Below are positions 25,384-34,457 of a DNA stretch of 64,000 nucleotides, in pieces; position 1 is the first letter of the stretch, and every line of letters begins with the position of its first letter. The stretch is taken from NCBI RefSeq assembly GCF_023284065.1, contig NZ_JAKIKP010000001.1, positions 310,001 through 374,000 of the forward strand, written 5' to 3'. The notes under the pieces are model-generated. The model was not told where the DNA came from, made no database searches, and was given only the letters and a program-made list of their open reading frames with translations. The position numbers and the translations under genes were made by a program. The DNA comes from Shewanella gaetbuli (GTDB lineage: Bacteria; Pseudomonadota; Gammaproteobacteria; Enterobacterales; Shewanellaceae).

Positions 25384-25671
25384 CTAGACCTTCATGTATG
25401 TTGACTATGGGGCGGGGCATTTAGCCACACGGGGTTCATTAATAATACGTTATTCTCAATAATTAGATCAGCTTAATCATGCAATAGGATTTATTAATTG
25501 ATTATCGTCCTGAGATAGTGGCTCAGTGTGAAAACTGATACATTATTGGCAACTTAATCTGGTGATTTAGCGAGTGTGCGTTATTGTTTCGATAATTTGC
25601 GTGAATACGCCCATATAAACCAATGGTAAAGTGACCGCTTTAAGTTTATTGATTTTATTTAACAAAAAGGA
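25384..25671. promoter_or_regulatory. Divergent region between the ABC1 kinase and btuF
   Basis: These 288 AT-rich bases hold no ORF. I looked for a cobalamin riboswitch (B12 box GCCACTG) ahead of btuF and found none. Confidence 0.3.
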
Positions 25672-26547
25672 ATGCCCTTGTTTAGCCAAATACGTTTCAT
25701 GTTTCTAGTTATTGTCAGTGTGCTTAGCGGGGGGAAATTGCTGATGGCAGAGGAACTGCCATCAACGTTAAATAACACTTCGCTACCTCGAGCAAATTTT
25801 AAAATTATAGCCTTGTCACCGCATAGTGTAGAAAGTCTATATGCCATCGGTGCTGGCCAGCATATTGTGGCAACAACGGATCATGCAGACTACCCCGATG
25901 CCGCTAAAAATATCCCAAGAATTGGTGGTTATTACGGTGTTCAAATGGAGCGAGTAATAGAGCTTAATCCTGATTTAGTCGTGGTGTGGAAAAGTGGTAA
26001 TAAGGCGGAGGACATTGCCCAAATTCAATCTTTAGGGTTTAAGGTTTTTAATAGCGATCCTAAGTCGTTAGATGATGTGGCTACCGAGTTAGAAAAACTA
26101 GGCGAGTTGACGGGGTATGCTCAACAAGCTAATGGTGTTGCTAAGCAATACCGTGACCAACTTGCAATGATAAGAAAAGATAATCATGCTAAGCCCGCCG
26201 TGGAGGTGTTTTATCAACTTTGGTCAACACCCTTAATGACCGTTTCAGATGGCAGTTGGATTGAACATATTATTAGTGCCTGCAATGGGCAGAATGTATT
26301 TTTAGATGCCGACAGTGAATACCCGCAAGTGAGTATTGAAAATGTGTTGGTTAAGCAACCTGAGGTGATTTTACAAAGCTTAGATGAGGGCAATATATTA
26401 GGTGTTAACTGGCAACAATGGCCAGAACTACCGGCGGTAAAGAATAAACATATTTATCAGCTTAATGCGGATTTATTACACCGAGCCTCTCCACGAGCTT
26501 TACTCGGCGTCAACGCCTTATGTGCAGCATTAGATAAAGCCCGTTAG
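25672..26547 (+). CDS. btuF: Vitamin B12-binding periplasmic protein
   Basis: A signal peptide (about 1-26, ending MA) is followed by a helical-backbone class III binding protein. It matches the BtuF pattern: FKIIALSPHSVESLYAIGAG, DYPDAAKNIPRIGGYYGVQMERVIELNPDLVVVW, and a C-terminal LLHRASPRALLGVNALC. It would deliver cobalamin to a BtuCD importer not encoded here. The start is uncertain. The ATG at 25672 lies directly after AAGGA, too close, while the TTG at 25678 has ideal spacing of 6, and both leave a workable signal peptide. Confidence 0.88.
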   Translation: MPLFSQIRFMFLVIVSVLSGGKLLMAEELPSTLNNTSLPRANFKIIALSPHSVESLYAIGAGQHIVATTDHADYPDAAKNIPRIGGYYGVQMERVIELNPDLVVVWKSGNKAEDIAQIQSLGFKVFNSDPKSLDDVATELEKLGELTGYAQQANGVAKQYRDQLAMIRKDNHAKPAVEVFYQLWSTPLMTVSDGSWIEHIISACNGQNVFLDADSEYPQVSIENVLVKQPEVILQSLDEGNILGVNWQQWPELPAVKNKHIYQLNADLLHRASPRALLGVNALCAALDKAR

Positions 26548-26606
26548 TGTTTTACTTCGGGTTATTGGTCAGAATAGGTTGTCAATTCAAGCCTAATCTT
26601 GCAACA

Positions 26607-26924
26607 TTAAGGCTGGCGAGGAGACTCTTCTAGCGCTTCAATCAAAGATTTTTCTGATTCAGAGGGAACGTCTGTTTCTTCAAATGCTGGGATACCGTCT
26701 AAAAACTCGATTCTTTGATAGCCTCGTTCAGTGAGTTGATCATTCACACAGTCAAGCAAAAAAGTACTCACTTCATTCTGCGGCAGTAAATCTTCTTGTG
26801 CTATTTGTAAGCAGGCAGATTTAAGCAGAGCAATATCTTTTTCAGGTGCAACAGGTAACGCATGGCTCGTATTTGAGGCCATTAGCAGTCCTGCTGCACA
26901 ACATAAAGTAAGTGGGTATTTCAT
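26607..26924 (-). CDS. Small secreted protein of unknown function
   Basis: The 105-residue protein has a clear signal peptide (1-22, SHA). The mature part is acidic, contains two Cys (in SACLQIA and LDCVNDQL) that could form a disulfide, and ends in a Glu/Ser-rich tail. I do not recognise a family. It is transcribed alone, convergent with btuF and 94 bases upstream of the YcxB-like gene's stop. Confidence 0.6.
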   Translation of the reverse strand: MKYPLTLCCAAGLLMASNTSHALPVAPEKDIALLKSACLQIAQEDLLPQNEVSTFLLDCVNDQLTERGYQRIEFLDGIPAFEETDVPSESEKSLIEALEESPRQP

Positions 26925-27018
26925 ACAACTATCCTATTTTGTTATTTTTGTCGGCGTTATTTTGGTTATTATATTGCGCTAATTCCGACTAAATATTCAA
27001 ATACTTTATTGCTGTAAG

Positions 27019-27519
27019 TTAATTTTTTTGTCTAATAAAATCCATTGCTGCTTCAGAAAGCCCTTGTTTGCTTAAATAGCTTTTGCCTTTGGCCAGAGTG
27101 ATTAAAAAGCCGCTTTCAGATTCAGTAATGCGATACATATCAGTCCAACGGATTTGATGATTTACATAGGCTGATTTTGTGGCAATGCCATCATCGTCAA
27201 TAGTAATGGTGGCGGGGTTATTTGCCGCCTTACTCATCATTTGTCGCCACAACCACCAAGTGCGTTTAAACTTTATACTCAGTGCTTCAACCACCGCTAA
27301 ACCGACAAAAAAGTAGCCTAAATAGTACATATTCTTGTTAGCCAGTTGTTCATCACCGGTGCTAGTTAATAGCAAAATAGCGATACCGGCCAGCGCAAAT
27401 AATCCTGCCTTAATAAAGTCTTTAGGCTTGACACTGCTATCGACTGAAGCGTCATAAGTCTCAGCAAAGTAGGCTTTATTTAAGGTAAATTCATGGCTAA
27501 AAGTGAACGAAGAGGTCAT
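27019..27519 (-). CDS. YcxB-like membrane protein
   Basis: The 166-residue protein has a short N-terminal region starting with beta-strand-like FTFSHEFTLNKAYFAETY, two membrane helices (about 38-55 and 66-82), then a soluble C-terminal domain (TITIDDDGIATKSAYVNHQIRWTDMYRITE, then YLSKQGLS). That C-terminal pattern is the YcxB-like domain. Function is unknown. It is a single gene. Confidence 0.75.
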   Translation of the reverse strand: MTSSFTFSHEFTLNKAYFAETYDASVDSSVKPKDFIKAGLFALAGIAILLLTSTGDEQLANKNMYYLGYFFVGLAVVEALSIKFKRTWWLWRQMMSKAANNPATITIDDDGIATKSAYVNHQIRWTDMYRITESESGFLITLAKGKSYLSKQGLSEAAMDFIRQKN

Positions 27520-27566
27520 GTAGGTAAACTCATAATACGAAAGACGTGGGGATTATGGCATATTTT

Positions 27567-27727
27567 ATATCAATCGTAATACATAACTGATCACCTTCGC
27601 TTGTTAAAATACTCAATAACGGTATTAGATTTTTTGAGTGTAGAAGCACGACTTATCGAAATAACTGCCTTGCTATCAAGCATTTTCCCTACGTTATTTT
27701 AGAACACTGATTTATTGTGATTATTAT
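27567..27727. repeat. MITE-like palindromic repeat, copy 1 (about 161 bp, ends decayed)
   Basis: It shares with 46942-47103 long matching blocks such as GCTTGTTAAAATACTC, TTAGATTTTTTGA, TTATCGAAA, CTGCCTTG and CCTACG, in the same order and spacing. Its ends read ATATCAATC and GATTATTAT, mutated forms of ATACCAATC and GATTGGTAT. An internal inverted pair (AGATTTTTTGA with TTATCGAAA) is weaker here. Confidence 0.75.
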
Positions 27728-27744
27728 CAATTGTGGGTAAAAAC

Positions 27745-27770
27745 AAAGGGAGCAATAAATGCTTCCTTTT
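27745..27770 (-). terminator. Probable terminator of the DUF2846 lipoprotein gene
   Basis: On the minus strand AAAGGAAGCA and TGCTCCCTTT form a stem with one G-U pair around TTTAT, followed by GTTTTT. It lies about 245 bases beyond the lipoprotein stop and in the right orientation. Confidence 0.5.
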
Positions 27771-28013
27771 GCCGGAGGACATTAAAGTTTGAGACTTATT
27801 TTTGGACAAAAGGGAGTTAAATTATTGAATCGATTACCAGTAGCTTAGATGAAAAAAGTATCTCAACTGGTTAAATTAACTCAACCCCTTTTTCTCAGTT
27901 ACAGTGAGTTGCTATGTGTTGACAAAGGAGAGTCTATGTAGCAATCAAATTTGACCGGAGTGAAAATATACAAACTGTATACTTAAACTCTCCTTTTTAA
28001 TGAGTTTATTATG

Positions 28014-28472
28014 CTATGAACTACACTTACCTTTAATAGCCATATCTAGTTTTGAAACGTGCTGTTTTCCTTTACTTTCGTCAACAAGTTCTACACCAGC
28101 ACCACCAACCAAAACCCCCATTTTTATATACTGACTTATAAAATAGTTTTTACCGCTTTCAGTTGTAACTATTAAATCATTTGGTGAGAACTCAGACTCT
28201 GTTGAAATTTTATGTTCCTTATTGCCTTCTACAGCTTCATAAAAGAACATGTTAGGCGCTGTTTCACCGATACAATCACCATCGAGCCAAACATCTTTTT
28301 TCAAGGCGCCACCAAAACTTCCTGACCTGTATATATATAATCCAGCTTTGCCCTCAGGAGGTGAATTGAACTGTTTAGCCATTTCACTTTTTTCTTTCGT
28401 TTCCATCGGTACACTTGTACAGCCAGTTGTTAATACGGCTGCAATTGCAACAGTGACTAGAAGTTTATTCAT
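28014..28472 (-). CDS. DUF2846-family lipoprotein
   Basis: The 152-residue protein has a lipoprotein signal peptide ending in TTGC (Cys18). A beta-rich domain follows, with the DUF2846 pattern: GKAGLYIYRSGSFGGALKKDVWLDGDCIGETAPNMFFYEAV and FISQYIKMGVLVGGAGVELVDE. These are usually outer-membrane or periplasmic lipoproteins of unknown role. The gene stands alone between two long gene-free regions. Confidence 0.8.
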   Translation of the reverse strand: MNKLLVTVAIAAVLTTGCTSVPMETKEKSEMAKQFNSPPEGKAGLYIYRSGSFGGALKKDVWLDGDCIGETAPNMFFYEAVEGNKEHKISTESEFSPNDLIVTTESGKNYFISQYIKMGVLVGGAGVELVDESKGKQHVSKLDMAIKGKCSS

Positions 28473-28925
28473 TTTTTTCCCTTTTATTATTTATGAGCTT
28501 CAAATGCTCGTATGTTTGAAATAGCATAATCATAGTCGCTGGAGTGCCGATAAAATCTCTTAGGCACTCTTCGATATTATATTTGCAAAACATTTTTCTG
28601 CTAATACAGCCGAAACTTAACATCTTGATTTTATTAGGTCAATTAAGTTTTTATCAACATTGGCCTGAGGGTTTGCCTGCGTAGCGAGTCATCCGTGTAT
28701 AGGCTAATATGATTTAGCTACTACATTAGAGCCTAATTCGTTTATTTTGGTGGATATATGTGTTGCAGGTACTCACTTTGTTAATTTATTTATCTTTTCT
28801 TAAGTATAGAAACCCATAAAACACAACTTAGTACTTTTAGACTTAATTTTAATTGAGGGCATCGAGAAAAGGTCGTTAGAGCTTTTCGACAATGGCCAAA
28901 GACGGATAATGATGAGGTTAAAAGC
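28473..28925. other. Gene-free stretch upstream of the DUF2846 gene
   Basis: It is AT-rich with stops in all frames and no strong hairpin or repeat seen. It presumably contains the lipoprotein promoter. Confidence 0.35.
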
Positions 28926-29200
28926 TGGATTAATCCCCATCGAAAATTATGTGTTTTTCAGCATTTTTCGCCTGGGGCGTTGAGGATTTCCAAAGGGCTT
29001 CTTTTGTAAAAAAAAAGCGTGCGTTTTGCCCCTTCGGTCTGGTGTGGACGAAGCGCCACAATGTTAGTGGTCGCAGGCCATATTGCAAACTCCTTTGGGG
29101 CAAAACCTTTCTCAGAGCAAAATGCAAACTACGACACCTTTATGTCTTCGCTAAAGGTTACTTATTCGCTAAAGGCTATTATGCACTCGCTAAAGGCTAA
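28926..29200. repeat. Structured non-coding region with long inverted arms and a short tandem motif
   Basis: GTTTTGCCCC (29023-29032) and GGGGCAAAAC (29097-29106) are perfect 10-base inverted arms. Between them smaller pairs (TGTGG/CCACA, TGG/CCA) allow a branched fold. Just beyond, CGCTAAAGG occurs three times (29149, 29167, 29188). Short ORFs cross it on both strands, but none has a ribosome site or normal codon use. I suspect a dispersed repeat or structured RNA. Confidence 0.45.
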
Positions 29201-31852
29201 TTAATCATTACCTACAGACTCATTAAGTAAAGACGCTAATTGTTGTTGTTCTTGCTTATCGAGCTGTTGACCATGTTTATTGGATAACAAGAAAACGTTA
29301 TCGGCACGTTCACCTACGGTACTAATGTTGGCGGAATGGATTGTCAGTTCTTGTTTAATGAAAGCATTCGATATCTGCTCCATAAACTCACTGGTATCTA
29401 GCGCTGATACATTCAATAGTGTACGGGTTGATTGGCGAGAATACAGGAACTCGACACTTAATTGGTTTTCAAAGTTTTTATGGGTACGTGGCTCGCGCAC
29501 CTTAGGCAGCTGAGCATCATGATCCAAAACCTTATACAATTTTTGTAATACTTGAGTTCTGCGAGCATCGCTAAAAATGGGCATGTCATCAAAATCGAGA
29601 ACTTTAAATGCCTCAACAACGTAGCCATCTTTGGTAATGGAAATTTGTGCTTGCTTAACCGATATTTTCAATCTGGCTAAAGCATTGAATAGTTTTACAA
29701 ATAGCCCAGGTCTGTCTTTGCTATACACAAAAACATCGCTACAGCCTTTTACCGTCACATTGTCTATTAATATTAAGGTTTCAAATTGGCTTTCATGTTC
29801 AGGTTGTTTGGTGTGTGCTAGTAGCGCTTTACTGTAACGGGCTATATCGTTAGCTTCAGCATGGCTGAAAAATGATAAAGGCAACCGTTTCCACAGCGCT
29901 TTTATTTCTTCTAAATCAACGTTTTCTTGTTGTAATAACTGAATGGCGTCTTGCTTATGATCACGCACAATGACTCTGAGTTGTTGTACGTTTTCAAAGC
30001 CATTATGCAATGCTTTACGGGTCGCGAAATAAAGCTCTTTGAGTAATGCTGCTTTCCAGTTATTCCATAGGTCATCGTTGGTGGCTTGAATGTCGGCGAT
30101 AGTTAAACAATACAATGCATCTAGACGAGTTTGGCTACCCACGGTTTTAGCAAAACGGTTAACCACGTCAGGGTCATGAATATCCATGCGCTGTGAGGTA
30201 ATTGACATCAATAAATGATTTTCAACTAACCATGATATCAACCGTTCTTGTGATACTTTTAAGCCATGAAACTTAGCAAATAAACGTGCATCTACTGCAC
30301 CAAGTTCACTGTGATCACCGCCACGCCCTTTAGCCAAGTCATGAAATAATGCCGCAAATAGCAAAGAGGACTTATTAGGCATTTTTTGGTAAAGGTCTGC
30401 GGCAAGTTGACGGTCTTTATCTATGGTGCCATTTTGCAAGTCTGCACCATAGTTATAGATATTTTTAATTAATTTATGAGTATGCTCATCTACGGTATAG
30501 GCATGAAACAAATCAAATTGCATTTGGCCTACCACTTCACGCCATTGGGGTAAGTATGAAGCTAAAATACCGTGCTGATGCATTAAGGTTATTGCCAGCC
30601 CCATGCCTTCAGGATGATTAAATAACTGCTTAAAAGACTCTCTACAGGCTTGAAAGTCTTGTAAGTCTCCCATTAAACGTCGTCTAACTTGACGCAGTAG
30701 CCTTAACGTTTCCGGAGAAATACCAATAATTTGATCATGGTGAGTGGCGATTAATAGAAACAACGCCATAATTTGCGAGCGATCAATAAACACATCTTCA
30801 TCACGTACGTGGATATGTTGATCAACAATTTCAAACTTATCATTAATAGGGATCACATGAGAGTGTGCACTAGGTGATATTTCACGGGCAAAGTACGCCA
30901 TTAATAACTGGTTTAATTCTCTGATACGCTTCATTGCTCTAAAGATCTGACGCATCATTTTTTCGATGGCAATATTACCACCTTCACCAAGTGGACTGCC
31001 TTCACCAAAGCCCATTAATTTTGCCACTTCAGCTTGGTATTGTAGCAGGAGTCTATTTTCAGGACGTTTGGCGGCTTGATGAAGCGCAAAGCGAACACGG
31101 AATAAAAAGTTTTGACACTCCATTAATTCAGCATATTCATCATTGGTGAAAAAGCCCCGTCGTCTTAGGGTTAGCATATCGCCAACACCAAAATGTTTGC
31201 GGGCGACCCATGTTAGGGTTTGTAGGTCTCGCATGCCACCGGGGCTGGTTTTTAAATTCGGTTCAATACTATAAGCCGTACCTTGGGCTTTAATATGGCG
31301 CTGTTTTTGTTCATCGAGTTTGGCTTCAAAAAAGCTATCACTGCGCCACAGTTCATCACCGTATAAGGCATCTAAAACTAGGGTTTCGTGTTGTTGGCTA
31401 CCGGCGATATGACGAATTTCTAATAAGCTGGTGGCAATGGTGACATCATCTCTACAGGCTTGATAAGTGTCTTGTATGGTACGAACGCCATGGCCTAAAT
31501 CGAGGTTTAAGTCCCATAGTTGAGTAAGGAATGCGCTGACTTTTGCTGATTCATCTTGATTAAGGGCTTGGTCATGAATAATGCAGATGTCGATATCGGA
31601 AAAAGGATGTAACGTTTGGCGGCCATAGCCTCCAACCGCATTGAGTGAAATGGTCTGTTCATCTAACTCATGTGCTTGCCACAGGATACTGAGAAGTTGG
31701 TCGAAAAATGTCGCTCGTAGTTTAAGCGTATCATTGATTGAGCAATGAAGAATATTGTCTTCTAAAAATTTACCCAGTGCTGAAATAGAGGCTTTTAGCT
31801 CTGAAATACTCATTCCAGCGCGCAATTCTGTACAAGCAGGTTGCGAAATCAT
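29201..31852 (-). CDS. glnD: Bifunctional PII uridylyltransferase/uridylyl-removing enzyme
   Basis: The 883-residue GlnD has all its domains: a nucleotidyltransferase with GGYGRQTLHPFSDIDICI (about 74-91), a helical GlnD PII-like linker, an HD domain with ALFHDLAKGRGGDHS (about 500), and two C-terminal ACT domains (from about 705 and 815) that sense glutamine. It uridylylates PII proteins when nitrogen is scarce and removes UMP when glutamine is high. The ATG has AAGGAG 4 bases upstream. It is expressed alone here, divergent from the pseudouridine synthase gene. Confidence 0.97.
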   Translation of the reverse strand: MISQPACTELRAGMSISELKASISALGKFLEDNILHCSINDTLKLRATFFDQLLSILWQAHELDEQTISLNAVGGYGRQTLHPFSDIDICIIHDQALNQDESAKVSAFLTQLWDLNLDLGHGVRTIQDTYQACRDDVTIATSLLEIRHIAGSQQHETLVLDALYGDELWRSDSFFEAKLDEQKQRHIKAQGTAYSIEPNLKTSPGGMRDLQTLTWVARKHFGVGDMLTLRRRGFFTNDEYAELMECQNFLFRVRFALHQAAKRPENRLLLQYQAEVAKLMGFGEGSPLGEGGNIAIEKMMRQIFRAMKRIRELNQLLMAYFAREISPSAHSHVIPINDKFEIVDQHIHVRDEDVFIDRSQIMALFLLIATHHDQIIGISPETLRLLRQVRRRLMGDLQDFQACRESFKQLFNHPEGMGLAITLMHQHGILASYLPQWREVVGQMQFDLFHAYTVDEHTHKLIKNIYNYGADLQNGTIDKDRQLAADLYQKMPNKSSLLFAALFHDLAKGRGGDHSELGAVDARLFAKFHGLKVSQERLISWLVENHLLMSITSQRMDIHDPDVVNRFAKTVGSQTRLDALYCLTIADIQATNDDLWNNWKAALLKELYFATRKALHNGFENVQQLRVIVRDHKQDAIQLLQQENVDLEEIKALWKRLPLSFFSHAEANDIARYSKALLAHTKQPEHESQFETLILIDNVTVKGCSDVFVYSKDRPGLFVKLFNALARLKISVKQAQISITKDGYVVEAFKVLDFDDMPIFSDARRTQVLQKLYKVLDHDAQLPKVREPRTHKNFENQLSVEFLYSRQSTRTLLNVSALDTSEFMEQISNAFIKQELTIHSANISTVGERADNVFLLSNKHGQQLDKQEQQQLASLLNESVGND

Positions 31853-31930
31853 GTTACTCCTTGTTAGTTTTTTCCAATGACAGGGTAAGGTATTATGCTA
31901 GCTAACTCAACTGACAAAAAAGCATAAGCT

Positions 31931-32641
31931 ATGATTTCAAAACGGGGCAGAATTGACACCTTTATTGCCAAGCGCCTACAAATCCCTAAAAAAGCGGTCA
32001 AAGAGTTAATTGCCAATAATCAAGTTCTTGTGGATGAGGTTGTGGTAACTCAGGCGGATTTGCAGATTAACGAATTCAGTTTTATTGTGTGCCAAGACCA
32101 AATATTACAGCAGCGTACCCGACAATATTGGATGTTGAATAAACCTAAAGGCGTGGTCAGTGCCACGGTTGATAAACAGCATCCAACTGCGGTTGATTTG
32201 TTAACTGGGGTTGATAAAGAGTTATTACATATTGCGGGTCGGTTGGATGTTAATTCAACTGGATTATTGCTCATCACCAATGATGCTAAATGGTCACAAG
32301 CGTTGATGTCGCCTGAGGCGAAAGTGACTAAAAGCTACCAAGTGACCTTGGCTAATGCCATTGATGAACAGTACATTGAAGCATTTGCGCAAGGGATGTG
32401 GTTTGAATACGAAGGGATTACCACTCAACCAGCAACCTTATTACCTATCACTAGCCATCAAGCAATTGTTGAATTAAAAGAAGGCAAATACCACCAAATT
32501 AAGCGGATGTTTGGCCGTTTCCGCAATCCCGTTATTGGGCTGCATCGTCAGTCTATAGGGAAGATTATATTAGATGAAAATTTACCAGCCGGAGAGTTTA
32601 GGGCGCTGACAGCAGATGAAGTTAATTGGGTGAAAATGTAA
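31931..32641 (+). CDS. rsuA: RsuA-type 16S rRNA pseudouridine synthase
   Basis: The 236-residue protein has an N-terminal S4 RNA-binding domain (1-60), then a catalytic domain with Asp106 in AGRLDVNSTGLLL and the conserved KYHQIKRMF near 190-200. Size and layout match RsuA, which modifies U516 of 16S rRNA. RluB/E/F-type relatives cannot be excluded on sequence alone. The start has no strong ribosome site. It is convergent with the POT transporter and shares its terminator. Confidence 0.87.
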   Translation: MISKRGRIDTFIAKRLQIPKKAVKELIANNQVLVDEVVVTQADLQINEFSFIVCQDQILQQRTRQYWMLNKPKGVVSATVDKQHPTAVDLLTGVDKELLHIAGRLDVNSTGLLLITNDAKWSQALMSPEAKVTKSYQVTLANAIDEQYIEAFAQGMWFEYEGITTQPATLLPITSHQAIVELKEGKYHQIKRMFGRFRNPVIGLHRQSIGKIILDENLPAGEFRALTADEVNWVKM

Positions 32642-32654
32642 AGCCGAAGATAAA

Positions 32655-32680
32655 AAAGGGAGCATCTTGATGCTCCCTTT
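32655..32680. terminator. Bidirectional terminator between rsuA and the POT transporter
   Basis: AAAGGGAGCATC (32655-32666) pairs perfectly with GATGCTCCCTTT (32669-32680). An A-run on the left provides a U-tract for the minus strand. Confidence 0.88.
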
Positions 32681-32701
32681 GTTCATTGTTGTGTACGTAG
32701 A

Positions 32702-34246
32702 TTAAGCACTAGCGGCTTGTTGGTTGCGCTGCATTTGCAGTAACCATTTACCGTAAATGAAAATACCTACCGCAGAAATAATACCGATGGCCGCAATGAT
32801 GTACCATGCCATCCCAATATTATTGGCTTCGTATAACATATGGGTAAGCTGTTGTGCTTCCATACCGGTAAAGTCGACTAAACGCATAAAGGCTTCACCT
32901 TGAGGAATGGCGTCAACATCGGCTTGGCTCATACCTTGGGTGACTAATTCATTTCGTGAAATCACTTCTTTAGAAGCATAAATTTGATACAGTTTTGGCG
33001 CAAAATAGCCTTCTAGTGTCCAACCTATACCTTGAGGCAGCATAACAAAACCTAAGTACATGGCTTTTTTGCCTTCTGGGGCAATATTCCCCATAAACTC
33101 GTTCTTTTTCGGGCTGATCATCATCTCACCCAAAGAGAACATGGCAATTGCTAGCACTATCATCCATGCGGCGTTAAATACTCCCACAAGCATGATGGCG
33201 GCAATACTTAAAATACAACCGATAAGCATGGCTGTGGTAATACGGTATTTTGCTGTGAACGCGGCCACTAAAAAGCAAGTGGTCATGATCATACCGGCAT
33301 TTAAGTTCAGCATGCCCTCTGGCATGACTTTTGTGCCTTCGTTATTTAAGCCCAGCCAGAATTGTAAAATACCACTACTGGTGCCTTCAGGGCCAAATAG
33401 TGAGGTAACAATAATACTGGTATCAACCCACTCAGCAATATGAATAGGTAGTACATCAAATAACGAATTATATAAAAACCAGAAACCGGCAAATACCAGC
33501 ATGTAATAAATCACTACTGGTTTTTTCAGCTCGTGTAGCGCATCTTTCCATAGCGCTTCTTGATGAATTTCACCTGACTTAACTTTACGGGCACGTTCAA
33601 CACGTTCTTCTTTACCTGGTTCTTTATAAGCTAATAAGAATAGGAAGTTTAAAGAAATAATAGCCGCACACGCATAAAACACATTATCCCATGAAAGTTG
33701 ACGCATATGTACGGCAACTAACGGGCCTAAAAAGCCACCAATATTAACGACTTGATAAAATATACCCCAAGCCATTGAAGTGTTTTCTCGCCGAGTAGAT
33801 AGTACTAACGTGCCTTGAATGCCGGGTTTGAATATCCCTGTACCTGCCGCTAACAACATGGCTCCGGCTAAAAATCCCCAAAAACTTGGGAAAAGAGCCA
33901 TCATCAAATAACCCATTATTTTTATAATGGTTGAAACAAAAATGGTTTCTTTGTAGCCCACTCGGTCAGAGATACCGCCGGTAAACACGGGGATAAAGGT
34001 TTGTAACATTGCCCATACAGCAATAATGATACCGTAGTCATGAAGGTCAATCCCTAAACCGCCTTCTGATACCGGTGATTTTGCATATAAACCCGCACTG
34101 GCTTTTACACCGTAATAGGCGATACGCTCGACCAGCTCCATACCGCCAACAAGCCAAAATATATAGCCTAAACTGGTGATGGAAGCCCACATGCCAAGCT
34201 GTTTTACTTCACTGAGGTCGTTACCTGAGTGTGAATTTTCACTCAT
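32702..34246 (-). CDS. POT/MFS-family peptide or nucleoside transporter
   Basis: The 514-residue protein has 12 or more predicted membrane helices. The proton-coupled oligopeptide transporter motif is in helix 1 (MELVERIAYYG, ExxER). Another MFS motif is in the loop after helix 2 (GGISDRVGYKET), and FKPGIQGTL follows in helix 4. An unusual region near 455-485 (SQADVDAIPQGEAFMRLVDF) forms a soluble loop before the last helix. It should import di/tripeptides or related solutes with protons; the substrate is not certain. It is monocistronic. Confidence 0.85.
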   Translation of the reverse strand: MSENSHSGNDLSEVKQLGMWASITSLGYIFWLVGGMELVERIAYYGVKASAGLYAKSPVSEGGLGIDLHDYGIIIAVWAMLQTFIPVFTGGISDRVGYKETIFVSTIIKIMGYLMMALFPSFWGFLAGAMLLAAGTGIFKPGIQGTLVLSTRRENTSMAWGIFYQVVNIGGFLGPLVAVHMRQLSWDNVFYACAAIISLNFLFLLAYKEPGKEERVERARKVKSGEIHQEALWKDALHELKKPVVIYYMLVFAGFWFLYNSLFDVLPIHIAEWVDTSIIVTSLFGPEGTSSGILQFWLGLNNEGTKVMPEGMLNLNAGMIMTTCFLVAAFTAKYRITTAMLIGCILSIAAIMLVGVFNAAWMIVLAIAMFSLGEMMISPKKNEFMGNIAPEGKKAMYLGFVMLPQGIGWTLEGYFAPKLYQIYASKEVISRNELVTQGMSQADVDAIPQGEAFMRLVDFTGMEAQQLTHMLYEANNIGMAWYIIAAIGIISAVGIFIYGKWLLQMQRNQQAASA

Positions 34247-34407
34247 AAGTTACCCTTTTTTATGGTTCTTATAACAATAGGTGGCAACACTTTACCCAAT
34301 TTAAGCAAATTATCCAAAACAACCGTGACTATTTAACGGTGAGTGGCGGTAAATTGCTCAGTTTATGCTGAGGTGTGATTGAAGTTTGACTGAAAAGGGG
34401 GAATGAA

Positions 34408-34432
34408 AAAACGAGCTTAATAAGCTCGTTTT
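34408..34432 (-). terminator. Terminator of the SEC-C protein gene
   Basis: AACGAGCTT and AAGCTCGTT form a stem around a 3-base loop, flanked by AAAA and TTTT on the two sides. It lies 26 bases beyond the SEC-C stop on the minus strand. Confidence 0.8.
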
Positions 34433-34457
34433 AAATAGGGAAGTTTAATAGCTTAAA

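Larger units (their letters stand above)
27520..28013. other. Gene-free region with repeat element, hairpin and start-stop codon pair
   Basis: These 494 bases contain a decayed copy of the palindromic repeat (27567-27727), a terminator-like hairpin (27745-27770), and a strong ribosome site followed by ATG-TAG (27924-27941). There is also a 10-bp inverted pair AAAGGAGAGT (27924-27933) and ACTCTCCTTT (27987-27996). No ORF of useful length is present. Confidence 0.6.

Noticed and set aside
25384..25671. Cobalamin riboswitch ahead of btuF
   Set aside because: No B12-box-like sequence or extended conserved structure could be found in the short upstream region.
29149..29196. Short repeats that could suggest a CRISPR array
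   Set aside because: Repeats are only 9 bases with 9-12 base gaps, far below CRISPR repeat and spacer lengths, and no cas genes are near.
28930..29204. Several short ORFs (60-83 codons) on both strands next to glnD
   Set aside because: They overlap each other in a repeat-rich, hairpin-forming segment, have no ribosome sites and repetitive low-sense translations; better explained as non-coding.
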